Assembly: GCF_036345155.1 (NCBI RefSeq)
Contig: NZ_CP107772.1
Coordinates: 2,046,001-2,110,000 of the forward strand
Direction of reading: 5' to 3'
From: Streptomyces sp. NBC_00582
GTDB taxonomy: Bacteria > Actinomycetota > Actinomycetes > Streptomycetales > Streptomycetaceae
Length of the DNA stretch: 64,000 nt
Numbering within the stretch: position 1 is the first letter of the stretch; each line of letters opens with the position of its first letter. The notes below the pieces were generated by a model. That model made no database searches. It saw nothing but the letters and a program-made list of their open reading frames with translations, and was not told where the DNA came from. This document shows positions 32,778-41,658 of the stretch, piece after piece. Made by a program: the position numbers and the translations under genes.

Positions 32778-35700
32778 GCGTGGTCCTCCCAGTTCTCCGG
32801 TCCGTCCCCGGCGGTGCGCGGCGCGGAGTCCTCGTCGGGCCAGTCGGCCTCGCCGTCGGTGCCGGCGACGCCCCAGGGGGCCGCCGATCCGCCACCGGGC
32901 CAGCCGGCGTCGGGTTCCGTCTCGTGGGGGTAGACGGGGTAGTCGGGCGTGCGGGCCGCGGCGGGGGCCATCGCGGGGCGCCCCGCGGGGGCGGCGGCCG
33001 GGGTGGAGGCGTGGGCCGGGCGGGCGGCGGCCCGGCCGGCGGGCGGCGCGGCCGGCACGACGTCGTCGGTCGCGGGCCCCCAGGGATCGGGGGCGCCGTC
33101 GCGGTCGGCGGGCCAGGGCTCTCCCGGACGATCCGGGTACCGCTCGCCGCGCGGTCCGGGCGCCGTCCGCGGGTCGGGGCCGGTGGCCGTCCGGTCGGGC
33201 CGGGGGCGGGGTTCGGTGCGGCCGGGTGCGGAGGGCTCCGGCCAGTCGGAGTCCTCGGCGGCCTGCGCGCCGTACCTGCCGTCGGCGCGCGGGGCGTCGG
33301 GGGCGGTGCGGTCGGCGCCGGGGGGCCGGAGGCGGGTGGGTCCGGACGGGCGCCGTGTGCCGGGCGGGCCGGCCGGTGGAGCGGCCGGTTCGTGACCGGG
33401 GTATTCGTGACCGGGGTAGGGACCCCGCTCGGCGGACGTGTCCCGGGCGCTCCCGGCGGCCGGGGCCGTGGGGTATCCGCCGGGCGCGGAGCGGGCCGGC
33501 GGGACGGTGCCGGGGTGGCCGTGCCCGGTGCCCGCAGCCGCCGTACGGTCCCAGGGGTCGCCGCCGCGGCCGGGGGGCGGGGACGGGCGCCGGGGGCCGT
33601 GGTCGGTCTCCCCGCTGTCCCAGGTGACGTGGGAGTCGTGGGAGGGGCGGGGGTCCCAGGAGGGGGCGGTGTCCCACCCGTCCCGGGTGCCGTGGCCTCC
33701 CTCGTCGTACGGTGCGCGCTCCTGCGTGCGGCCCTCGCGCATCCACTCCTCGAGCTCGCGCAGGCTGGGGTGGGCGACCTGTTCGCTGTCGGGGAAGGGC
33801 AGGTCGAGCGCGCCGGGCAGGGTGTCGGCCCAGAACTCCCGCAGCGGGCGCACCCATTCGGCGACACGGGCGCCGTAGCGCCGCTCCCGGTCGTCGAGCA
33901 GGGCGAGCTGACGGGGCGCCACCTCGTGGACCAGCTTGAGGTAGAGCTCCGAGGGTTCGCTGCCGGAGGTGCCCAGGCCGTGGGGCAGTACGTTCATGAC
34001 CACCCCGCAGTAGCTCTGCACGATGTTCTCCTCGGCGAGCAGGGCCCAGCGTTCGTACGCCCGCAGCAGGCCCGCCCAGCTCGAGACGCCGTCCTGGTAC
34101 TCGTCGAGCCGGAGCTGGATGCCGGGGGCGTCGGAGCTCCGGTCGTCGTGCAGCCGGATGCGCAGCCGGACCGGGGAGGCGGGGTCGCCCTGGAAGTCGA
34201 CCTGGCCGTTCCACAGCGCGCACAGCAGCCGGTGCAGGATGTGCCGGCGGTCCTCCGCGGTGCTGGCGAGCCAGTGGTCGCGGTGTCCGAGCCGTTGCCG
34301 CCAGCGCAGCACGTCGTCGTCGCGGCGGCTGTCCTGGGCCCTGGCCCACTGGCGCAGCACTTTGCGGGCCTCGGGCACCTCGGTGAGGCTCATCTCGCTG
34401 CGGAACAGCACCACGGTGATCGAGTCGGTGTCCACGGCGCGGAACTCGATGGTGCGGCGGCTGTCGCCGGGCAGTCGCAGTTCCTTCTCGAGGTGGTTCT
34501 CGACGGCGACCCTGCTCTGGGTGCCGGGGTAGGTGATGAGGACCTTCAGCCGGCCGTTGCCCTCGGGGGTGAACGCGGCCGGCAGCAGACCGGCGAGCTT
34601 GTAGCCGAACTGGTCGAGCGCCCGCTTGCTGACCTGCTCGACCGCCTCCCCGTCCCCGGCGGCGGCCGACAGGAGGGTGCCCATGCGCGGCAGCAGGGCG
34701 CGGGCCCGCTGCTGGCCGGGGCGTTCGGCGAACAGGCGCTGGATCCGGTGCTTGAGGGCGGCCTTGACCTCGGAGACGGCGGCGGGCGGGGAGTGCCGGG
34801 CGGTGGCGAAGGCGGCCCGCCGCAGGTCGGCGTCGACGAGTTTGAGCAGCAGCGCGGCCTCGTCCCCGTTGGGTCCGAGCTGGTCGCTCTCGGCCAGACG
34901 TTCCATCAGGGCCTGGTAGAAGCGGCCCAGGTTCCCCTGCGGGGGCAGCAGGTAGGAGACGCCGGTGCGGTCGTCGTACAACTCCTTGACCTGGGCGGCG
35001 TAGGCGCGCGGCTGGTCGTCGACGTGTTTCTGGAAGGCCTCGCCGAGGGCGCGGGCGTCGTTCTGGAGGGCGACCGCGGCCTGCCGCCAGCGGGGCTCCT
35101 GCTCGTTCCAGGCGCGGTGCCACACGGCGCGGGCCCGCCATTTGTACCAGCGGTCCTGGTCGGCGATGACGGCGGCCACCTCGTCGTCGCCCCAGCGCGG
35201 CCGGGACAGTCCTCCGGCCCGCCCCCGGATACGGGGCACGGACGGCGGCTGGAGGTCCACGCCCCGGGGGCGGCGGGGGTCCTGCCGGCGGTTGTCGAGC
35301 ATGCCGAGGAAGCCCAGCTTGGCCACCTCCTCCGGGTCGCCGGGCACTCCCGCGATAACCCGGTCGAGGGTGAACAGGTCGACCTGGTGCAGCAGTTGCT
35401 CGGCGGCGGAGCGTGGCGCGAAGCTCTCCACCAGGGTGGGCATGCGATGGGCGACGCGCCGTTCCAGGTCGGCGAGCAGCCGGCGCATCTCCTCCACGCG
35501 GTTGCGCAGGGCGTTCTCGATCTCGCCGCTGCCCCGGGGCAGCGGGTCGGGGTCGGGCACCTCGAGGGGGTCGCGGCGCCACAGCTCGCCGAGGCCGGCG
35601 GCGGTGAACATCTCCCTCACCAGCGGTGCCGTCTCCTGCGGGCCCTGGGCCGTGGTGTCGGTCAGCCGCTGGACGGCCTGGGCGAGCATGCGGGCGGCGA

Positions 35701-36865
35701 CCAGTTCCGCGAGTTCGTCCAGCGGCGCGGTCATGGAGGCGACCAGGCTGGTGGAGATGCCCTGCCGGCCGATGCCCGTGGCGGAGCGGGTGCGGCGGCT
35801 GACGTCGCCGTTGACGAACGTGGCGGCGAAGGTCTGGAAGTCGTCGTCGCGTCCGCCCTTGCCGTCTCCGACGTTGACGTCGGTGCCGACGAGGGAGAGG
35901 ACGAGGGAGACGATGGAGCGGCGCAGGTCGTCCGGGCGGATGCCGGCCGTCGGGCTGAACAGGAACGCCGTGGGCACGGTGCCGGGCCGCAGCGAGACCG
36001 GGTGGACCTGCGGGTAGCGGATGCGCAGGGACTCCTGCTGTTCGGTGTCGCCGAGTTCGGTCCCGGCATCGGGCGCGTTCTGCTCGTCGACGAGCCGGGA
36101 CAGGTCTACCACGGCGCGGGCGGCGTTGAGTTCGGCCTCCCGGCCGCCGCCCTTGGCCTCGGGGAACGCCGACGGCATGACCACGAGGGGGTAGATCCGG
36201 GCGCCCTTGAACCGCTTGTCCTTGAACGCCTGCCCGATCAGGTGCAGATAGTCGAGGAAGATGCCCGCGCCGGTGCCGCCGGCGACGGAGAACGCCACGA
36301 AGACATCACAGCCGCTGATGGTGCCGCCGCCCACCTCCTGGAGCTCGCCTCCGGAGCCGGCGATGGCGTCGATGGCGCGGTGCAGGGGCGCCACGACCGG
36401 GGCGGGGCCGTTGCGGAGGGTGGCGAAGAGCGCGGCGCGGCCCACGGTGGGCAGCTGGCCGGCCCCGTTCTTCAGCGGGGTCACCTTGGGTTCGCCGGAG
36501 TGCGGCGGCAGCCAGTCGGCGACCTCCTCGCGGAGGATGGCGCGCAGCATCCTCGTCACTTCGGGAGAGCTCTCGAAGTCCGCGGGCAGCAGGTCGTGGG
36601 TGGCGCGCGCGGTGCGGGCGTACGCCTGGCGCAGGGACGCGTCGGCGCTCAGGTGCGGCAGCCGGGCGAGTTCGGACTCGCTGTAGTCGGCGTACACGAA
36701 CTGCAGGCAGCTCGGCAGTTCGTAGGGCAGGCGTCCGCCGCTGCCGGTGAGCGCGGTGCCGTCGGGGCCGCACAGTTCGGCGCGCAGCCGGCGTTCGAGT
36801 TCGGCGCCGATGAGGCCGCCGGTGCCGCCGAGGCCGACGAACAGCATCGGCTGGAAGATCTTCAT
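32774..36865 (-). CDS. Tubulin-like protein (PF13809 type), large
   Basis: A 1363-residue protein. The FtsZ/tubulin-like nucleotide-binding core is recognisable: FVGLGGTGG at residues 9-17 and the T-loop signature SVAGGTGAG (193-201), with NKR-type loops less clear. Its N-terminal 450 residues match the Tubulin-like family. The middle is helical (about 450-1080), and the last 280 residues are Pro/Gly/Asp-rich and probably disordered. Start ATG 36863-36865 follows AGGGGGGAA. It may polymerise in a GTP-dependent way near the membrane with the vWA and four-TM proteins encoded on either side; that is inference. There is a 134-base gap from the vWA gene, so an internal promoter is possible. Confidence 0.85.
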   Translation of the reverse strand: MKIFQPMLFVGLGGTGGLIGAELERRLRAELCGPDGTALTGSGGRLPYELPSCLQFVYADYSESELARLPHLSADASLRQAYARTARATHDLLPADFESSPEVTRMLRAILREEVADWLPPHSGEPKVTPLKNGAGQLPTVGRAALFATLRNGPAPVVAPLHRAIDAIAGSGGELQEVGGGTISGCDVFVAFSVAGGTGAGIFLDYLHLIGQAFKDKRFKGARIYPLVVMPSAFPEAKGGGREAELNAARAVVDLSRLVDEQNAPDAGTELGDTEQQESLRIRYPQVHPVSLRPGTVPTAFLFSPTAGIRPDDLRRSIVSLVLSLVGTDVNVGDGKGGRDDDFQTFAATFVNGDVSRRTRSATGIGRQGISTSLVASMTAPLDELAELVAARMLAQAVQRLTDTTAQGPQETAPLVREMFTAAGLGELWRRDPLEVPDPDPLPRGSGEIENALRNRVEEMRRLLADLERRVAHRMPTLVESFAPRSAAEQLLHQVDLFTLDRVIAGVPGDPEEVAKLGFLGMLDNRRQDPRRPRGVDLQPPSVPRIRGRAGGLSRPRWGDDEVAAVIADQDRWYKWRARAVWHRAWNEQEPRWRQAAVALQNDARALGEAFQKHVDDQPRAYAAQVKELYDDRTGVSYLLPPQGNLGRFYQALMERLAESDQLGPNGDEAALLLKLVDADLRRAAFATARHSPPAAVSEVKAALKHRIQRLFAERPGQQRARALLPRMGTLLSAAAGDGEAVEQVSKRALDQFGYKLAGLLPAAFTPEGNGRLKVLITYPGTQSRVAVENHLEKELRLPGDSRRTIEFRAVDTDSITVVLFRSEMSLTEVPEARKVLRQWARAQDSRRDDDVLRWRQRLGHRDHWLASTAEDRRHILHRLLCALWNGQVDFQGDPASPVRLRIRLHDDRSSDAPGIQLRLDEYQDGVSSWAGLLRAYERWALLAEENIVQSYCGVVMNVLPHGLGTSGSEPSELYLKLVHEVAPRQLALLDDRERRYGARVAEWVRPLREFWADTLPGALDLPFPDSEQVAHPSLRELEEWMREGRTQERAPYDEGGHGTRDGWDTAPSWDPRPSHDSHVTWDSGETDHGPRRPSPPPGRGGDPWDRTAAAGTGHGHPGTVPPARSAPGGYPTAPAAGSARDTSAERGPYPGHEYPGHEPAAPPAGPPGTRRPSGPTRLRPPGADRTAPDAPRADGRYGAQAAEDSDWPEPSAPGRTEPRPRPDRTATGPDPRTAPGPRGERYPDRPGEPWPADRDGAPDPWGPATDDVVPAAPPAGRAAARPAHASTPAAAPAGRPAMAPAAARTPDYPVYPHETEPDAGWPGGGSAAPWGVAGTDGEADWPDEDSAPRTAGDGPENWEDHA

Positions 36866-36999
36866 CGTTCGGTTCCCCCCTGCCGGGTGCTGGCGCACGC
36901 CGGCGTCGGTGAGTGCCCAGGCCCGGGTGCGGGCCTGACAGGGGCTGTGGGGTGGGTGTCGGGGGGCCGGACCGGTGTACGGGGGTCCGGCCCCGGTCG

Positions 37000-39402
37000 T
37001 CACAGGGCGTCGCTGAGGTCGTCGTCGTAGGAGGACCGGCTGTGCGCGTCCTGGCCGGTGGGCTCCCGCTCGTCCCGGCCCTGGCCGCCGGTCCCGGTCG
37101 GGGTCGTGGGCCGGCGGGGCACCAGGCGGGTGAACCACCGCGGGACGCCGGGTGTACGGTTCCCCGGCGCGCCGCCGGTGCCGCGGTCCACGCGCAGCAC
37201 CACGTCGCCCTCGAGGGGGACGTCGTCGCCGAGGCGGATGTCCTGGGTGCCGCCGCCGGGGGTGCGCAGCCGGGCGCCGCGGGGGTGGCGCTGGAGGGCG
37301 TACGGGCCGGCGGGGCGCGGGTCCAGCCGGGGGTCGGTGCCGGGCTCGTCCAGGACGTCGAAGCGGTACCAGGGGCCGCGGCCGTGGGGGACGAGCAGTT
37401 CGCTCGCCGTCCGTTCTCCCGCGCCGCCCCTCATGGTCAGCCGCAGCCGGAGGCCGCCCGGGTCGACGTAGGTGATGCGCTGCCGCCACTGCCACACCGG
37501 GAAGGCGAGGAGGCCGAGCAGCAGGATCGCGGCGGGGACCAGCGCCCACCACCAGGCGTCCCAGACCCGGCGCCACCAGGGCGGCACGGTGGTGACGTCG
37601 ACGGTGACCAGTTTCGCGTCGAGCGGCCGGGTACGGTCCTCGCTGTCGACGGTCTCGAGCCGGGCCGTGATCCGGTGGGGCCGCTGTCCGGCGCCGACGG
37701 TCAGCCGGCCCGTGCGGGTGACGGACCCGCCGGGGGCGACGGTGATCTCCGACGGGGAGAGCGTCAGCGCGCCGGGTTCGGCGTCCCGCAGGGACAGCCG
37801 CAGGGTCCGGGGCTCGCCGGAGTCGTTGGAGGCCATCAGGGTGAAGGGGACGCTGTCGCCTGCGTGCGCCTCGGCGTCGTCGACCCGGAGTTCGGCGCGG
37901 ACGTCGGGGTTGACGGGGGCGGTGCGGGTGAGGAAGGGGCGGTGGTCCGCGGTGAGACCGACGGCGCCGAGGACGCCGACGGCGGTGAGCGCGCCGTCCG
38001 CGGTCCTCGGGATCCGCACGGTGCCCGTGAACCGGCCGTCGCCGGCCTTGGTGTCGCCGTTCTCGCCGGTGTCGTCGAGGTCGAGGGCGCGGGGCGCGAA
38101 CCCCTCGCCGGTGAGCCTGCCGGAGACCTTGAGCCTGCGCAGGTCCCTGGCGTCGCCGACGCCCGCGCCGTCGCGGGTCTGGAGGCTCAGTTCGACGCGG
38201 GCCGTCTCGCCGGGGCGGGGGGAGGCGGGGGTCATGACGATGGACGAGCGGACGGCGCCGCGCCACTGGACGGCGACGCTCGCGAGCCGGTCGCGGTGTC
38301 CCTCCGGGGCGTCCAGGCGGACCCGCCAGGTGCCGGGCCGCGGGTCGGTGATGCGCAGGGACTCCACTTCGCCGCCCGCGCCGGCGAGTTGGAAGGTGGA
38401 GCCGTCGGCGCGGGTGCCGGGCTCGACCTTCCTGCCGCGCGGGTCGTAGTAGGTGGCCTTCACCGCGGGGTCGCCCTTGGAGACGACGACGGTGGCGAGG
38501 GTGGCGAGCGGGGACAGCCGCAGGGAGATGTCGGCGGGCGGGGTGTCCTCGACGGGCGGGTCGGTCACCAGGCAGCGGGCTCCGGCGAAGGCCCGTTGCA
38601 CGGCGTTGCCCAGGGTCGTGGAGTCGGGGACGACGGCGGCGCGCGGCCGGGCCGCGGGGAGGTCCACGCACCCGCCGCGGTAGCCGCCGGCCGCCATGGC
38701 GGCCAGGGCCTTCTCGTCGATGGCGTCACCGAAGCCGAGGGGCCAGATCTGCACCTTGGCGCGGGCGGCCTCGGCCAGGGCCTTCGTCAGTTCCTGCGCG
38801 CCGTTCTTCGCCCGGCTCTCCTCGTCGGCGCCGTAGGCCGGGCTGTCGGCCACGTCGAGCTTGCCGTCGGTGAGCAGGAAGAGGATGCGCGGCCGGTCGC
38901 CGGTGTGCTCGCCGAGCCGGGTGACGGCCTGTCGGATGACGGCCGGGAAGTCCGTGCCGGTGCCCGTGCCCTTCTCCCGTCGTGCGAGACGGTCGATGCA
39001 CTCGCCCGCCTTCTCCCGGGCCACCGGGTCGAGTTCGGTGGTGGGGCAGACCTCGTCCACCGGGCTCTGCTCGTCGTTGTCCGCGCTCGCGAAGCCGAGG
39101 ACGGTGAGGCGGGACTTCTCGGAGATCTCGCCGACCGCGATCCGGCCGGCGGCGTCCCGTTCGCGTTCGACGTCGGAGGCGCGCAGGCTGCCGGACTCGT
39201 CGACGGCGACGGCCAGTTCCACCGGGGCGGAGACGTCCGGCGCGGCGACGGGTCCGGCCGGTATCGCGCTCGCGGTGGCCGGTGCCAGCAGCAGCGCCGT
39301 CAGCAGACCGGCGGTGCGGCGGACCCGCGCTCGGCGGGCCCCTCTCGCACCCCGCGGGCGGACCGGTCCGCCGCGCGCCGATCCGGTGATGTGTGAGTTC
39401 AC
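37000..39402 (-). CDS. Membrane-anchored von Willebrand factor A domain protein
   Basis: An 800-residue protein. A basic N-terminus and hydrophobic stretch (LLTALLLAPATASA, residues 33-46) act as signal peptide. The vWA domain has a complete MIDAS motif, DESGS at 68-72, with ILFLLTDGKLD later. Three Ig/cohesin-like beta domains follow (residues about 290-640), then one membrane helix near 655-680 (ALVPAAILLLGLLAFPVW) and a cytoplasmic FHA-like or beta-rich tail. The start is GTG with GGGGAGGA only two to three bases away. The topology suggests an outside sensor or adhesion domain linked to cytoplasmic partners encoded downstream. Confidence 0.85.
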   Translation of the reverse strand: MNSHITGSARGGPVRPRGARGARRARVRRTAGLLTALLLAPATASAIPAGPVAAPDVSAPVELAVAVDESGSLRASDVERERDAAGRIAVGEISEKSRLTVLGFASADNDEQSPVDEVCPTTELDPVAREKAGECIDRLARREKGTGTGTDFPAVIRQAVTRLGEHTGDRPRILFLLTDGKLDVADSPAYGADEESRAKNGAQELTKALAEAARAKVQIWPLGFGDAIDEKALAAMAAGGYRGGCVDLPAARPRAAVVPDSTTLGNAVQRAFAGARCLVTDPPVEDTPPADISLRLSPLATLATVVVSKGDPAVKATYYDPRGRKVEPGTRADGSTFQLAGAGGEVESLRITDPRPGTWRVRLDAPEGHRDRLASVAVQWRGAVRSSIVMTPASPRPGETARVELSLQTRDGAGVGDARDLRRLKVSGRLTGEGFAPRALDLDDTGENGDTKAGDGRFTGTVRIPRTADGALTAVGVLGAVGLTADHRPFLTRTAPVNPDVRAELRVDDAEAHAGDSVPFTLMASNDSGEPRTLRLSLRDAEPGALTLSPSEITVAPGGSVTRTGRLTVGAGQRPHRITARLETVDSEDRTRPLDAKLVTVDVTTVPPWWRRVWDAWWWALVPAAILLLGLLAFPVWQWRQRITYVDPGGLRLRLTMRGGAGERTASELLVPHGRGPWYRFDVLDEPGTDPRLDPRPAGPYALQRHPRGARLRTPGGGTQDIRLGDDVPLEGDVVLRVDRGTGGAPGNRTPGVPRWFTRLVPRRPTTPTGTGGQGRDEREPTGQDAHSRSSYDDDLSDAL

Positions 39403-39514
39403 GTCCTCCCCTTTACCATCCTGTTACTTCATGAAATGTCGGGCGCACGACCCGCGTGCGTTCCCGTCGTCCGGGGCGTCCGCGCGCCGTGTCGTATGCC
39501 GTGTGTCAGCTGTT

Positions 39515-39575
39515 CCGAGTGGCCGCGTGACCGAGTGGCCGCGTGACCGAGTGGCCGCGTGGCCGAGTGGCCGAG
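39515..39575. repeat. 16-bp tandem repeat between the two halves of the cluster
   Basis: CCGAGTGGCCGCGTGA is repeated at 39515, 39531 and 39547 (last base changed), then partly at 39563. The block lies in the 193-base gap upstream of the vWA gene and just after the end of the Pycsar-effector-like gene. Confidence 0.75.
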
Positions 39576-39595
39576 CCGGTGGGCCCGGTGGCCGG

Positions 39596-40123
39596 TCAGC
39601 CGATCAGCAGTCCGGCGGTCGCAGCCAGCGCCCCCGGCAGCAGCCAGCCGACCCCCCGGCGGATGCAGCGGTACTTCTCGACGAGGATGTGGCTCATGTC
39701 CACCGCCTGCGTCAGCAGCCAGGCCGTGAGGTCCTCACAGGCCCTGGTCACCGCATCGGCCACCCCTTGTTCCCCCGAGGCCCCATGGACCGCCACGACA
39801 TCGGCGAAGAAGGTGATGCCGGGGCCGACCCGCTCAGTTCCGCTCTGCGGCAGCATCGCTCGAACGAGTGATGTCGAGCCGATCAGCCACATCAGCGCGC
39901 CTGCTCCCACCAGCACCAGGGACAGGGGGGAGGGACGGGCGGGCAGCCGCTGTCCCACGCCGAGCAGCAGGGCCGGGACGCTCAGGGCGACGGAGAGCAG
40001 CACCGACGCCTTGACGTCGGCCCGTCCCACGTCCTCGCGGACGGAGGCGAGCAGCCGTTCCGCCACGTACCGGGTCTCCCCCGCGGCGGGGATCGGCGCC
40101 GCCGGGGCGCCTCCCGCGGTCAT
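39596..40123 (-). CDS. Pycsar-effector-like membrane protein (DUF5706 type)
   Basis: A 175-residue protein. Residues 18-60 (TRYVAERLLASVREDVGRADVKASVLLSVALS and on) carry the E..R.D.KA pattern at the start of the first helix that marks Pycsar TM effectors. Predicted membrane helices lie at about 40-57, 66-84 and 157-175; the third is an extra C-terminal helix. In Pycsar defence a cyclic pyrimidine nucleotide activates a two-TM effector that damages the membrane. Its start overlaps the stop of the SPFH-like gene (ATGA), and a class III cyclase-like gene heads the same operon. Homology rests on motif recognition only. Confidence 0.65.
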   Translation of the reverse strand: MTAGGAPAAPIPAAGETRYVAERLLASVREDVGRADVKASVLLSVALSVPALLLGVGQRLPARPSPLSLVLVGAGALMWLIGSTSLVRAMLPQSGTERVGPGITFFADVVAVHGASGEQGVADAVTRACEDLTAWLLTQAVDMSHILVEKYRCIRRGVGWLLPGALAATAGLLIG

Positions 40124-41658
40124 CGCCCGTGGCCCGGGGCACCGTGCCCGGGGCGCGGCGACTCCCGGCTCCAGGGGTCGTCCCCGGGGCCGTCCGACCA
40201 GATGTCGTCGTCCTCGTCGTCCGGCCGGGGCGACTGCGGCGCCGCGGCGGGCCCGCCGTACGCCGGGGGCCCGGCCGGTGCGGGGGCGGGCTCCCGGCGC
40301 ACCGCGTACGCGGCCCGGTCGTCCGGGTCCCCCCACCAGTCGTCCTCGTCGGTCCGCGGCACGAAAGCCCCGTCGACCACCCGCCCCGACACGACCCCGT
40401 CCCCCCGACGCGTCCCCCGGTCGTCCTCCGCGCGCCACCCGCCGGTCTCCCCCGCACCGGCGCCCGGGTCCCAGGATCCGCCGGGGCGCCGGTCCTCCGG
40501 AGCGGACTCCCGGCCCGCACCGCCGGAACGGGTCACCGCACGCGCCTCCCACGGCTCCGGCCCGACACCGCCCCTCGGCCCGGACGCCGAGCCGGCACCG
40601 CCCGAAGCGCTCGCCGCGCGCGCTTCCCACGCCTGCGGTCCCGAGCCCCGGGAGCCGCCCCCGCCGGTGTCCGCCGGGGCCGTCGGCTCCTCGTACGACC
40701 GGTCGGGCCAGGCCCGTTCGAGCTCACGGCGTGGCACGGCCGCGCCCGGGACGGCGGGGCCGGTGGGAGCGGGCGGGAGCGCGGGGACGACGTACTCGCC
40801 GGGGGCCGGGTATCCGTGCGTCTGGTCCGGGAGCGCCATGTGCCGGATGTAGGCGTCGAGTTCCGGGGTGTTGATCCGTCCCTCGCGGGCCATCCGGACG
40901 AGGAAGTCCCGGTTCTCGCGCTGTTCCTCCGCCTTGTTCTCCAGCATCATGCGGACCAGCTCCCCGACCTCGCGGCTGTCGCCGGAGGCCATGAGGTAGG
41001 CGAGGCGCTCCGCGTCGGTGCCCTGGGCCAGCCGCGCGAACCCGGCGAAGCGGCCGGCGACGCGCTGCGCCTCGGCGTCGTCCGAGCGCGCTCCGGCGAC
41101 GAAGTCGATGTGCGCGCGGTCGGTGCCGACCTCGACGAACACCTGGGTCCGCAGCCCCACCTCCCGTCCGAGGTCGGCCCACTTCCCCGCCGCGACCTCG
41201 GCCCGTACGGCCCGGTTGGCCTCCTGGGCGTGGTGGACGGCGTACCGGCCCGAGACGTCCCTCAGCCGGTCGACGATCTCCGGCCCGAGGTCCTGTTCCA
41301 CGCTGTAGAGGCGCTTCTCCGCCACCAGCCGGTAGTCGGTCACCTCCCAGCGCAGCTTCACCCGCGTCTCGAAGAAGGTGGCGGCGCCCAGCGCGGGCAA
41401 CTCGACGTCGAACGCGGTCACATGGCGGCCCCGGGCGATCTCGCAGACGCTCGTGGGCCGGGCCCATCTGCCGCGCCGGTCCGTGTGGTCGGCGCCCTGC
41501 GCGGTGATGACGCTGCATCCGCCGTCCTGGTAGAAGAGCACCGACGCCACCTGTACGCCCGCGTGCCGGAACCCCCGGTCCCGCAGCAGCCGTTCCCTCA
41601 GGAACGGTCCGGCCACGTTCTCCGGGATGACCAGTTCCTCCTCGGGACCCACCGTCAT
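40120..41658 (-). CDS. SPFH/Band-7-like protein with disordered C-terminal tail
   Basis: A 512-residue protein. Residues about 10-230 have alternating beta and amphipathic helical segments like the SPFH (stomatin/prohibitin/flotillin) domain: TFFETRVKLRWEVTDYRLV, EIVDRLRDVSGRYAVHHAQEANRAVRAEV, LREVGLRTQVFVEVGTD-type strand (residues about 95-185). A helical region with EVGELVRMMLENKAEEQRENRDFL follows. From residue 300 the protein is Gly/Pro/Asp/Trp-rich and disordered. No membrane helix is present. SPFH proteins scaffold membrane complexes; here it sits between the P-loop protein (ATGA overlap, GGAGGAGCGGAG site) and the small membrane effector. The SPFH call is moderate. Confidence 0.6.
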   Translation of the reverse strand: MTVGPEEELVIPENVAGPFLRERLLRDRGFRHAGVQVASVLFYQDGGCSVITAQGADHTDRRGRWARPTSVCEIARGRHVTAFDVELPALGAATFFETRVKLRWEVTDYRLVAEKRLYSVEQDLGPEIVDRLRDVSGRYAVHHAQEANRAVRAEVAAGKWADLGREVGLRTQVFVEVGTDRAHIDFVAGARSDDAEAQRVAGRFAGFARLAQGTDAERLAYLMASGDSREVGELVRMMLENKAEEQRENRDFLVRMAREGRINTPELDAYIRHMALPDQTHGYPAPGEYVVPALPPAPTGPAVPGAAVPRRELERAWPDRSYEEPTAPADTGGGGSRGSGPQAWEARAASASGGAGSASGPRGGVGPEPWEARAVTRSGGAGRESAPEDRRPGGSWDPGAGAGETGGWRAEDDRGTRRGDGVVSGRVVDGAFVPRTDEDDWWGDPDDRAAYAVRREPAPAPAGPPAYGGPAAAPQSPRPDDEDDDIWSDGPGDDPWSRESPRPGHGAPGHGR

